In this document: piece by piece, positions 41,819 through 47,874 of the stretch
Layout: each line of letters starts with the position of its first letter
How positions within the stretch are numbered: the stretch's first letter is position 1
Assembly (NCBI GenBank): GCA_018335695.1
Contig: JAGXRV010000020.1
Span: 1-47,874 of the forward strand
Length of the DNA: 47,874 nucleotides
Direction: 5' to 3'
From: Clostridium sp.
Lineage (GTDB): Bacteria; Bacillota; Dethiobacteria; Dethiobacterales; Dethiobacteraceae
Notes under the pieces: generated by a model
Told to the model about the DNA's origin: nothing
Database searches by the model: none
Seen by the model: only the letters and a program-made list of their open reading frames with translations
Program-made: the position numbers and the translations under genes

Positions 41819-42856
41819 TCACAGGCGAATCTCTTTCTTCTTTTTACGCAGCAAATAGATAAAGAAAGGAGCGCCGATAAATGCTGTAATAATTCCAACC
41901 GGTATTTCCTGCGGGGCCATAACTGTCCGGGCTGCCACATCTGCCCAGACCAAAAAAATACCGCCGACCAGAGCCGATGCAGGCAAAAGCACCCTATGGT
42001 CCGGTCCGCTCAACATTCGGACTGCATGAGGAATAATTAAGCCAACAAAACCGATCATGCCGCTGACAGACACAGCAGCCGCCGTCACTAACGACGCTGT
42101 AATAAGAAGCAACTTCTTCACAAAATCGACACGCACACCGAGATGGAGCGCCGCATCTTCGCCTAAGAGCATGATATTTAACTCACGGGCATATGCAAAT
42201 ATAAGGCAAAAGCCGAGCAGAAAATACGGCGCCACAAAACCGATTTCCGTCCAGGAACGCAACATCAGCCCTCCGGAAAGCCAAAAAAAGATTCCCTGCA
42301 TATTCTCGCCCGCAAAAACCATCAGTAAAGAAATAACCGCCGACAGAAAACTAGATACAACAACTCCGGCTAATAATAGCGTCGCAACAGGAATCTGCCC
42401 ACCGATTTTTGCCAGATTGTAAACAAAGAAGATTGCCAGCAACGCGCCGCTAAAGGCAGAAAGCGGAATCATATGGGGGAAATGCAAGCCGCTTAGCCGG
42501 CCTAGAAGAATAGCAATGGTTGCGCCGGTGGCGGCTCCGCTCGACACACCAATAGTAAAAGGGTCTGCGAGCGGATTGCGGAGCAAAGCCTGGAAAGTGC
42601 TGCCCGCTAATGCTAATGATGCTCCGATTAGCACACCAAGCAAAACTCGGGGCAATCGCAAGCTCCAGACGATTGCCTCTGTGTTGCGGCCAATCTCCCC
42701 GATCTCAAGCCAGGGTATTCCAAGATGCGACAAAATAATCCGCAGCGTCACACCGGCGGGGATAGCTACCGCCCCAACGGCGACAGCCAAAATTACAGTC
42801 AGCAGCAATGCAGCAGATAAAGCGGCAAATAAGCAAGTTTTGCGACTTTGTTTCAT
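41819..42856 (-). CDS. btuC: Cobalamin-type ABC transporter permease (FecCD/BtuC family)
   Basis: The 345-residue integral membrane subunit of the importer, with about ten hydrophobic helices. Family motifs include LRLPRVLLGVLIGASLALAG (about 67-86), FQALLRNPLADPFTIGVSSGAATGA, GMIGFVGLIIPHAVRMLSGPDHR (about 260-282) and ADVAARTV. The gene lies three bases after btuF and seven before the ATPase. The upstream B12 riboswitch makes a corrinoid the most likely substrate. Confidence 0.94.
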   Translation of the reverse strand: MKQSRKTCLFAALSAALLLTVILAVAVGAVAIPAGVTLRIILSHLGIPWLEIGEIGRNTEAIVWSLRLPRVLLGVLIGASLALAGSTFQALLRNPLADPFTIGVSSGAATGATIAILLGRLSGLHFPHMIPLSAFSGALLAIFFVYNLAKIGGQIPVATLLLAGVVVSSFLSAVISLLMVFAGENMQGIFFWLSGGLMLRSWTEIGFVAPYFLLGFCLIFAYARELNIMLLGEDAALHLGVRVDFVKKLLLITASLVTAAAVSVSGMIGFVGLIIPHAVRMLSGPDHRVLLPASALVGGIFLVWADVAARTVMAPQEIPVGIITAFIGAPFFIYLLRKKKKEIRL

Positions 42857-42859
42857 AAT

Positions 42860-43795
42860 CTACTGAAAAAATGCGCGATAAAGTTCTTCCATGCCAAGCA
42901 CAACCCGCGGGCCGGGACGCGAGACTAGGTCGCCGTTCACATCATAAACACGGCCATTCTTTACTGCCTGCAACCCCTGCCAAGATTCCCGCGCGAGCAG
43001 TCGTTCACGCATGGGAAAAGTAGCGATAATAACCTCCGGGTCCAGTTCAAAAAGTTTTTCTTCGGACATTTCAAAGTAGCCGCTGCCTAAACCGGCAGCA
43101 ATATTTCGGCCTCCGGCACTGCTGATTAGATCGGCTAAAAATTCGCCCTCACCCACAGTGAAGAGAGACTCGGTATCTATCATCACAAACACGCTGGGAC
43201 GGTCTGCTTCCGCTATAGCAGCCACTCTTTCCGCAATAACTGCCCTGTCAGCTTGCAGCTGCGCCACAATAGCCTCCCCCTTGGCAGCAGAACCGACTAC
43301 TTCGGCTATCTTTGTAATTGAAAGTTCAATTTCTTCCAAATTTTGAGGGTCCACTACCAGATAAGGGATCCCCGTTCCATCCAAAAATGAAAAAGTTTCC
43401 GCTAAATTTTCACTATTGCCTGTCACAATTAAATCCGGCTCCAAAGCGAGAATGCTCTCGGCGTTAAGATTAAAGATACCGCCTACTTTTACCCGTTCCT
43501 GCGCTTCCGTCGGATAAGTGCACCAGTCTGTCACACCCACTACCCGTCCACCCTCTTCTAAGGCGAACAAAATCTCTGTCAAACTCGGCAATAGTGAAAC
43601 GATCCTCTCCGGCTTGGCAGACAAAGTTACTTCACGACCAAGATCATCAGTCACAGTCAATGGATATTGTTCACTGACATTTTCACCGTTCTGAACCTCT
43701 CTTGGAGCAACATTCCCCGGCATACACCCGGCAACAAGCAACGTCACTACCAATAACACTGCCATGCTTAATGCAATCAATCTCTCTTTTTTCAT
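42860..43795 (-). CDS. btuF: Cobalamin-binding lipoprotein of ABC importer
   Basis: Extracytoplasmic substrate-binding protein. The 311-residue protein has a lipoprotein signal MKKERLIALSMAVLLVV with lipobox LVAGC (Cys 24). A periplasmic-binding-protein fold follows: RIVSLLPSLTEILFAL (about 63-78), VVGVTDWCTYP, LEPDLIVTGN and PGPRVVLGMEELYRAF. The start at 43795 has GGAGG eight bases upstream and lies beyond the riboswitch terminator; a longer frame to 43858 would run through that terminator. Confidence 0.94.
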   Translation of the reverse strand: MKKERLIALSMAVLLVVTLLVAGCMPGNVAPREVQNGENVSEQYPLTVTDDLGREVTLSAKPERIVSLLPSLTEILFALEEGGRVVGVTDWCTYPTEAQERVKVGGIFNLNAESILALEPDLIVTGNSENLAETFSFLDGTGIPYLVVDPQNLEEIELSITKIAEVVGSAAKGEAIVAQLQADRAVIAERVAAIAEADRPSVFVMIDTESLFTVGEGEFLADLISSAGGRNIAAGLGSGYFEMSEEKLFELDPEVIIATFPMRERLLARESWQGLQAVKNGRVYDVNGDLVSRPGPRVVLGMEELYRAFFQ

Positions 43796-43814
43796 CACAC
43801 TAACCTCCATTTCT

Positions 43815-43854
43815 TGATAAAAACAAAAATTCCCAGTTTTTCTGCCCTGGGAAT
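43815..43854 (-). terminator. Terminator of the cobalamin riboswitch expression platform
   Basis: A perfect eight-pair stem ATTCCCAG (43829-43836) / CTGGGAAT (43847-43854) is followed on the minus strand by TTTTGTTTTTATC. It lies between the aptamer and the btuF start codon. Transcription would be expected to stop here when cobalamin is bound. Confidence 0.85.
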
Positions 43855-43867
43855 GCACATAAAAAAA

Positions 43868-44066
43868 ACGTACGTTTCCCTTGACCCGAGGGCACGATAC
43901 TGCTGGTCACAGGCAGGTTTCCTGACTCCCGTTTAGAGCCTGCACGCCTTTGCCTACCAAAAGAGGCTCTTGCCGCAGGAGTTACGGTTACAGTGGCGGG
44001 ACCGCTCAGGTTTTTCACCTGATTCCCTTTTACCCCATTCGGGCACCTGTTCCCATCGCATTTTGT
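43868..44066 (-). ncRNA. Cobalamin riboswitch
   Basis: Minus-strand leader of btuF. The B12 box AGTCAGGAAACCTGCC lies at about 43911-43926 and the conserved core GCCACTGTAA at about 43985-43997. Upstream AGGTGAAAAACCTGA and GGGAATCAGGTG-type segments and the peripheral GGTGCCC arm complete the aptamer. A sigma-A promoter precedes it and an intrinsic terminator follows, as expected for transcriptional control by adenosylcobalamin. Confidence 0.93.
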
Positions 44067-44074
44067 CTAGCTGA

Positions 44075-44103
44075 ATTATACCAAATGATCTACTTGCAAG
44101 CAA
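44075..44103 (-). promoter_or_regulatory. Sigma-A promoter of the btuFCD operon
   Basis: On the minus strand TTGCTT (44098-44103), a 17-base spacer and TATAAT (44075-44080) lie just upstream of the riboswitch. Confidence 0.82.
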
Positions 44104-44106
44104 TCG

Positions 44107-44841
44107 CTATTTTAAGGCAACCTCTCCCCTTTGGGTCTCCTTCTTGAGTACGGATACTTCTTTGCATGTCAGTTTCCGCCAACTGCCTGCCTGCATATCC
44201 GACAGCGTCAGTGGACCAAAACGCACCCTTTTCAGAGAAAGAACAGGATGGCCTACTGCTTCAAACATACGACGAACCTGACGATTCCTGCCTTCTTTTA
44301 TAGTTAAAGAAACAACTGAAGTGGGTCGTCCGCCTTTAACAAGGCGGACGACAGCGGGTGCCGTCATGCCGTCAAGCAGCTTTACGCCATTAGCCAGCGT
44401 TGCCAAGGCTTGAGCGTCCGGCAAATCCCGCACGCGAGCTAAATATTCTTTTTCCACGCCAAAAGACGGGTGGGTCAAACGGTTAGCCAAATCACCGTTA
44501 TTGGTCAGGAGCAAAACACCACTCGTGTCCATGTCAAGACGCCCCACAGGAAAAACGCGAATCTTAACATCAGCCAGTAAATCTCTGATTGTAGGCCGTT
44601 CAAATTGGTCTTTAAGTGTAGTCACATAGCCAACAGGTTTATAAAGCAAAAAGTATTCGTGCCGGATAACCGCCTTTATCGGACGATTATCGACTTCCAC
44701 CCGATCTGTTTCCGGTGAAATAATAACACCCATTGCTGTCACCGTCTCGCCATTAACTTTGACTCGACCGTCTTTAATCAATTGCTCACTGTTCCTGCGT
44801 GACGCTACCCCAGATTGGGATAAAAATTTTTGCAGCCTCAT
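44107..44841 (-). CDS. rluB: 23S rRNA pseudouridine synthase, RluB family
   Basis: Isomerises a specific uridine in 23S rRNA. The 244-residue protein has an N-terminal S4 RNA-binding domain (MRLQKFLSQSGVASRRNSEQLIKDGRV, about 1-27). The catalytic aspartate lies in VFPVGRLDMDTSGVLLLTNNG (about 96-116), and THPSFGVEKEY and EGRNRQVRRMFEAVGHPV follow. Exact target (RluB, RluE or RluF site) is not decided by sequence alone. The stop lies a few bases before the btuF promoter. Confidence 0.93.
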   Translation of the reverse strand: MRLQKFLSQSGVASRRNSEQLIKDGRVKVNGETVTAMGVIISPETDRVEVDNRPIKAVIRHEYFLLYKPVGYVTTLKDQFERPTIRDLLADVKIRVFPVGRLDMDTSGVLLLTNNGDLANRLTHPSFGVEKEYLARVRDLPDAQALATLANGVKLLDGMTAPAVVRLVKGGRPTSVVSLTIKEGRNRQVRRMFEAVGHPVLSLKRVRFGPLTLSDMQAGSWRKLTCKEVSVLKKETQRGEVALK

Positions 44842-44863
44842 TATCTACTCCTCTTAAAAATAT

Positions 44864-44897
44864 CCCCTCTCCCTTTGGGAGAGGGTTAGGGTGAGGG
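44864..44897 (+). repeat. 34-bp palindromic interspersed repeat
   Basis: CCCCTCTCCC, TTTGGGAGAGGG and TTAGGGTGAGGG; one base differs from the copy at 30787-30820. It lies in the gap between ridA and rluB. Confidence 0.8.
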
Positions 44898-44928
44898 CAG
44901 GGTTAGTGTCAAGTAAGGGCATTAAGTA

Positions 44929-45384
44929 TTATTCCCTGACTGCCAAAATCATTTCAACTTCCAACGCCGCGTTTAGCGGCAATTCAGCCACACCGACCGC
45001 ACTGCGGGCATGGTCTGTGTCAAAAAGTTTTCCCAGCAAATCAGAGGCGCCGTTTAAGACATTTGCCTGCCTGGTAAAACCGGCATCACAGTTAATAAAA
45101 CCGGTGACTTTGATTACGCGCAAAAGATTATCTACTCCTCCAGCTACGCCGGCGGCCGCCGCAAGTCCATTCAAGGCGCAAATTCCGGCAGCTTGATAAC
45201 CTTCTGCCTCGGTCAGTTCCTTGCCAACTTTTCCAACATAACGCAGAGAACCTCCCGACAGCGGCAACTGACCGGAGGTGAAGATCAGTTGCCCAAAACG
45301 AACCGCCGGCACATACGCTCCCACCGGTTGCGCCACAGGCGGCAGCTCAAGACCTAATTCACGCAGCTTAACTAAAATTGACAT
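44929..45384 (-). CDS. RidA/YjgF family protein
   Basis: The RidA family hydrolyses reactive enamine/imine intermediates in amino acid metabolism, though many subfamilies have other or unknown roles. The 151-residue protein has the extended N-terminus of the longer subgroup (LGLELPPVAQPVGAYVPAVR), FTSGQLPLSGG, the middle LNGLAAAAGVAGGVDNLLRVIKVTGFI and the C-terminal RSAVGVAELPLNAALEVEMILAV. The arginine in RSAVGVAELP corresponds to the family's substrate-binding arginine. AGGAGGTAAAAGG precedes the ATG. A promoter lies upstream. Confidence 0.88.
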   Translation of the reverse strand: MSILVKLRELGLELPPVAQPVGAYVPAVRFGQLIFTSGQLPLSGGSLRYVGKVGKELTEAEGYQAAGICALNGLAAAAGVAGGVDNLLRVIKVTGFINCDAGFTRQANVLNGASDLLGKLFDTDHARSAVGVAELPLNAALEVEMILAVRE

Positions 45385-45410
45385 CCTTTTACCTCCTGCC
45401 GTTTTCCCTC

Positions 45411-45439
45411 ATCATACAGGAAGCAAAGGCAGCTTGCAA
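45411..45439 (-). promoter_or_regulatory. Sigma-A promoter of the RidA-family gene
   Basis: On the minus strand TTGCAA (45434-45439), a 17-base spacer and TATGAT (45411-45416) lie about 27 bases upstream of the start codon. Confidence 0.75.
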
Positions 45440-45467
45440 GCACTAACATCGCAGCTTCTTAACGGTC

Positions 45468-45507
45468 TGTGATAATGTCATCCTGTAAGTGTGCTGTGAT
45501 AATGTCA
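45468..45507. repeat. Direct repeat TGTGATAATGTCA, two copies
   Basis: The 13-base word occurs at 45468-45480 and 45495-45507, a 27-base period. Closely spaced short repeats of this kind are found at the ends of some insertion sequences, but no transposase or matching opposite end is visible. It could equally be a pair of regulator sites. Confidence 0.5.
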
Positions 45508-45521
45508 CCCCACAGTATATA

Positions 45522-45848
45522 CTATGCATCACCTCGTGACGAACCAACAGGTTGCCAACCAAAATCAGCCCACTCATAACCTTGTTGATGCCAGAACGTT
45601 CTCGTGTGCAGGGTTCCTCTGGAGTCCCAATGCCTGGCTTCTCTGCGAAGCCACGGCCTAGGTAATCCGCCAAAAACACAGGCATGCCCGATTTGAAACT
45701 GCACGGGACCCATAAGCAGTCCTACGTCAGCTGGAACTGCTCCCGTCCCTGCCCCCTCCAAAGCGAAGCACTCAGAGACAGAGATATAGAGAGGGAGAAG
45801 ACCAGCATGACCCCTGATAGTATCCCTAATATTTTCTTCATCGTCCAT
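45522..45848 (-). pseudogene. Small secreted protein gene split by an apparent frameshift
   Basis: Two overlapping frames each hold half of what looks like one gene. From ATG 45841 a 39-codon frame (to 45722) gives a convincing signal peptide, MKKILGILSGVMLVFSLSIS, followed by LSLSASLW, then stops. A second frame, 45848-45522, lacks a secretion signal but continues with a mature-like region: ALEGAGTGAVPADVG, then FQIGHACVFGGLPRP and TLHTRTFWHQQGYEWADFG. Adding one base near the GGAGGGGG run would join signal and mature parts. Alternatives are a sequencing error, programmed frameshifting or use of the second frame alone, whose ATG has AGAGG six bases upstream. The mature part is not a family I recognise. 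Confidence 0.5.
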
Positions 45849-45868
45849 CCAACACCTCTTAATTTTTT

Positions 45869-45965
45869 CCGGCAACCGTTGCCACAGGCAATCCGCTACC
45901 ACCAGCCTTTCCGCCCCCGTATCTAGAAGACGTTGCCAGATTGTTCCAATTTTATCATGCCCCCC
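45869..45965 (-). repeat. Duplicated leader, copy A (upstream of the frameshifted secreted-protein gene)
   Basis: About 97 bases nearly identical (roughly 92 percent by eye) to 47452-47547. On the minus strand it reads from a GGGGGGCATGATAAAATTGG start through GATACGGGGGCGGAAAGG to a hairpin GGCAAC/GTTGCC ending about 20 bases before the start codon. The differences in the hairpin arm keep pairing (A-U versus G-U). Weaker similarity continues upstream to about 46019. Confidence 0.85.
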
Positions 45966-46128
45966 GACATATCAACCCCTTTTTCGTTATTTATTGGTTA
46001 ATTGTTTGTTACCTTTACCTTCTTATGCAAAAAGCCCCGGTATTGCGCAAGGCAAATTTGCTATAGCCATCAATCCGTCCGTACACTGCAGCAAATCAGG
46101 TATGCACTTGGAAATGTACGCCAATCTT

Positions 46129-46154
46129 CCCACATGACATAGCTGCCATGTGGG
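46129..46154. repeat. Inverted repeat beyond the membrane-protein gene
   Basis: CCCACATG (46129-46136) and CATGTGGG (46147-46154) form a perfect eight-pair stem about 20 bases after the stop of the 46175-46612 gene. No T-run follows on either strand. Apart from this and leader copy A, the gap 45966-46174 shows nothing recognisable. Confidence 0.5.
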
Positions 46155-46174
46155 AGTTGCCGATGAAGGTGCTG

Positions 46175-46612
46175 TTAGTTTGTTCTTTGGTCAGGGTTTT
46201 CTTTTGGCCTCGAACGGCCTCGTAGGAGTATTCTAACATAGCTGGCAATAAAAAATGCTGTAATCATCAATATGCTATAAACCATGACAAAAACATGTTC
46301 TACTAGTTGTTGCCCCAGCAACACTCTGTAAATATAGAACGGGAAAAACGGCCTTTCCGGTAGCATAGGTGCTCCTAAAGCAATAGATAACGTAATTATT
46401 ATCTCAACTAACCAAATGATAACTATTGTTCCCCACCAGGGCAACGGGTTAACACCAATTTGCTCCCATGATAAGCGATGTTTTTTCACAACCCATAGTC
46501 CGGCCTCTCTTCCGAGGTGTCCTGGAATAACGATTAGGAGAGCGCCAAAAACAAGGAACACCAGCAGAAGAATAGTTGCCTGTATTACTTCCACACTAAT
46601 CATCCTCTTCAT
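46175..46612 (-). CDS. Three-helix membrane protein, unknown
   Basis: Not recognised. The product of about 145 residues has hydrophobic segments at about 9-28 (IQATILLLVFLVFGALLIVI), 58-82 (GTIVIIWLVEIIITLSIAL) and 105-130 (VEHVFVMVYSILMITAFFIA), with a basic C-terminal tail RGRSRPKENPDQR. ATG 46612 overlaps, as ATGA, the stop of an alternative frame at 46609; a GTG at about 46597 has AAGAGG seven bases upstream and is another candidate. Its position after a secreted-protein gene would suit an immunity, export or partner protein, but this is inference only. Confidence 0.6.
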   Translation of the reverse strand: MKRMISVEVIQATILLLVFLVFGALLIVIPGHLGREAGLWVVKKHRLSWEQIGVNPLPWWGTIVIIWLVEIIITLSIALGAPMLPERPFFPFYIYRVLLGQQLVEHVFVMVYSILMITAFFIASYVRILLRGRSRPKENPDQRTN

Positions 46613-46654
46613 GATTGATAGTAGTAGTCTGTGTTGCCCTCGTTGTTGTGTATG

Positions 46655-46691
46655 GTCCACAGGCCGCTTTTAGTAACAGCGGCCTGTGGAC
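46655..46691. repeat. Perfect 14-bp stem between two accessory genes
   Basis: GTCCACAGGCCGCT (46655-46668) and its exact complement AGCGGCCTGTGGAC (46678-46691) enclose a nine-base loop. It lies between the stop of the secreted-protein gene (46703) and the start of the membrane-protein gene (46612). There is no T-run, so it is more likely a processing or stability hairpin, or a partial terminator. Confidence 0.65.
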
Positions 46692-46702
46692 TAAACTCAT
46701 CT

Positions 46703-47431
46703 TTAAGGGCGAAGCCCAAAGAACTGACCAAACCTTTGAGCGCACCCGCTACTAAACACATCACCAAAATGACCGTCAGGAGTTCGTTGACCACACAATA
46801 TGCAGTTACCTTGCACCCAAGAAAAGCTTGCACCTCCAACGGCCCACCAGCCTACCGCCCTTCCCGCCCTCCTGAGTGCGGCTTCTATTATCGGCCAACT
46901 GCTTACTACCACATGAACAGTTCTGACAGTTACCTTCTTGCCTGCTGCAATCAATATGGTTGCTGCCTTTAAGGTTGCCGTAGTAATCGCCACGCCCGCA
47001 GCTTTTAATGCAGCAGTGGCAACAGCGACAGGTATTGTCCACCAAGGGTTCACACTTGCCATCAGCACAATTTGCCCAGCAACCATCGCTACATCAAAGT
47101 CTTCTATGGACACTTCTTCCACACCATCAGCCGTTGGCAGCAAAAAATAATCGCCTTGCCTTTGCAGTGCCACTTCTTTGCCATCAACGATTGCTGTTTC
47201 CGGCCAAGGAAATTCGTGGGTAACATTCCCTTTATCTTTTTCAAAAATTAACACCGGCTGGCCGTCAATCACCCGAACTTCCGCATCAAGGTACTGAGTC
47301 TCCGGCTCTGCAACATTTCTCCGGCCCGCGCCGTTTTCCTGCCCGGCGGCCGCAGGAACAACAAAGGCCAACAGCACCATGACCAACGTTAATACCATTG
47401 AGAGTTTCCGTAACACTTTCTTCAAACTCAC
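46703..47431 (-). CDS. Secreted protein of unknown function
   Basis: Not recognised. The 242-residue precursor has a clear signal peptide: basic start MSLKKVLRKLS, hydrophobic core MVLTLVMVLLAFVV, cleavage near PAAAG. The mature part begins with a charged strand-rich domain (YLDAEVRVIDGQPVLIFEKDK to VEEVSIEDFDVAMV, about 47-125). A long alanine-rich hydrophobic stretch follows (IPVAVATAALKAAGVAITTA onward, about 140-180), then a C-terminal cysteine segment NCILCGQRTPDGHFGDVFSSGC. GTG 47431 is preceded by AAAGGGAG. The gene shares its leader with the frameshifted secreted-protein gene. Overall design (signal, hydrophobic helix, cysteines) could fit a bacteriocin-like or envelope protein; unproven. 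Confidence 0.6.
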   Translation of the reverse strand: MSLKKVLRKLSMVLTLVMVLLAFVVPAAAGQENGAGRRNVAEPETQYLDAEVRVIDGQPVLIFEKDKGNVTHEFPWPETAIVDGKEVALQRQGDYFLLPTADGVEEVSIEDFDVAMVAGQIVLMASVNPWWTIPVAVATAALKAAGVAITTATLKAATILIAAGKKVTVRTVHVVVSSWPIIEAALRRAGRAVGWWAVGGASFSWVQGNCILCGQRTPDGHFGDVFSSGCAQRFGQFFGLRP

Positions 47432-47451
47432 TCAACTCCCTTTCAATTTTC

Positions 47452-47547
47452 CGGCAACCGTCGCCACAGGCAATCCGCTCCCACCAGCCTTTCCGCCCCC
47501 GTATCTGGAAAATACTGCCAGATTGTTCCAATTTTATCATGCCCCCG
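47452..47547 (-). repeat. Duplicated leader, copy B (upstream of the 242-residue secreted protein)
   Basis: Second copy of the leader at 45869-45965, placed about 20 bases before the GTG start. Conserved blocks are GCATGATAAAATTGGAACAA, GATACGGGGGCGGAAAGGCT, AGCGGATTGCCTGTGGC and GGTTGCCGGAAAA. Upstream similarity fades by about 47600. No known riboswitch class matched by eye. The rest of the 283-base gap to the toxin gene has no other recognisable feature. Confidence 0.85.
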
Positions 47548-47714
47548 AAACGTCAAGGCTTTCTGTGTTAATTATTGGTAAATTGTTTGTTAACTTTACC
47601 CTGCTGTTTCGGACGGGGCAACCCGGCGTGGCCACGAATCTCTTTTTGGTTCTTCTGTTTGCCAGCTACCTTCTGCCGGGCAACGCCATTGAAACGCGAA
47701 GAAGCATAACGAAT

Positions 47715-47874
47715 TCAAGACAGTTCGCCTAACAGAATACGCAAATAATCTCGTCTGCCGTATAAGATGCTGTCTATGCTAACATCCGCCCCGGTGACAC
47801 GGTAAAAGGCCAAGTAGTTTCCGCAAACAAGAAAACGGTAGCCGCTTTCGACATCCGTGATCGAAGACAGTTCG
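47715..47874 (-). CDS. RelE/ParE-family toxin, C-terminal part
   Basis: The last 52 residues of a gene that runs off the right edge. The visible sequence, including SGYRFLVCGNYLAFYRVTG and YGRRDYLRILLGEL, has the typical end of ParE/RelE mRNA interferase or gyrase-inhibitor toxins: a GNYxxFYRV strand pair followed by an RDxxxLL helix. A paired antitoxin would be expected just upstream, outside the window. It is the leftmost part of a toxin-antitoxin locus next to the accessory secreted-protein patch. Confidence 0.8.
   Translation of the reverse strand, partial: ELSSITDVESGYRFLVCGNYLAFYRVTGADVSIDSILYGRRDYLRILLGELS

Noticed and set aside
45468-45507. Complete insertion sequence end
   Set aside because: Only two short direct repeats are seen; there is no transposase and no opposite terminal repeat.
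45443-45685. Minus-strand 80-codon frame ending at 45443
   Set aside because: It is a third frame across the frameshifted secreted-protein gene and the TGTGATAATGTCA repeats, with no start signal or recognisable domain.
45869-47547. Cyclic-di-GMP-I riboswitch for the duplicated leader
   Set aside because: A GGTAGCGGATTGCC-like segment recalls that class, but the conserved CACGCACAGGGCAAACC and GACGCAAAGCC parts are absent.

Overview
The window looks like chromosome from an anaerobic, endospore-forming Firmicute of the class Clostridia (Peptococcaceae-like or a related deep lineage). The evidence is spoIVA, a YIEGIA-type sporulation-associated cluster, an IspH-ribosomal protein S1 fusion, type 2 IPP isomerase and a complete oxygen-independent (cbi-type) cobalamin pathway. 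G+C is roughly balanced. Almost every gene from 3.0 kb to the right end lies on the minus strand, so transcription runs right to left.

Left end (1-2.9 kb, plus strand): the 3' half of a tRNA-Pro(GGG) and its terminator, a REP-associated tyrosine transposase bracketed by inverted hairpin repeats, and a UbiB/ABC1 kinase whose start codon lies directly beyond the right repeat.

Housekeeping and sporulation block (3-23.9 kb): spoIVA; an operon of DUF512 radical SAM protein-der-plsY-gpsA; a small phage-type membrane protein; a Zn/Cd/Pb P1B ATPase; a tight run of poorly characterised genes (DUF1614, a two-helix membrane protein, YIEGIA protein, its small capping subunit, two DUF3189 proteins); glutamate dehydrogenase with its own promoter; and an operon aroH-cmk-plsC-ispH/S1-fni. 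The ispH/S1 gene appears to start at CTG. Two hypothetical proteins and a YhiN-type flavoprotein follow.

Cobalamin block (24-44.1 kb): a transporter operon btuF-btuC-ATPase begins with a sigma-A promoter, a cobalamin riboswitch and an intrinsic terminator. Downstream on the same strand, 18 tightly spaced genes run cobQ2-cobQ1-cbiD-cbiE-cbiT-cbiL-cbiF-cbiG-cbiH-cbiJ-cbiX-cbiC-cbiA-cobU-cbiB-cobS-cobD-cobC. Together they cover cobalt insertion, ring contraction, side-chain amidation and nucleotide-loop assembly. CobQ is present as two divergent, apparently intact tandem copies. A ferredoxin-like gene on the opposite strand sits between transporter and biosynthesis genes, with a strong promoter and a CsoR/CstR-like operator. 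Three 98-bp tandem repeats separate cbiJ from cbiX.

Right end (44.1-47.9 kb): rluB, a RidA-family gene, then an accessory patch. This patch has a frameshifted small secreted protein, a three-helix membrane protein, a second secreted protein and the end of a RelE/ParE toxin. The two secreted-protein genes share a duplicated, probably structured leader of about 97 bp, which is the most novel-looking element in the window.
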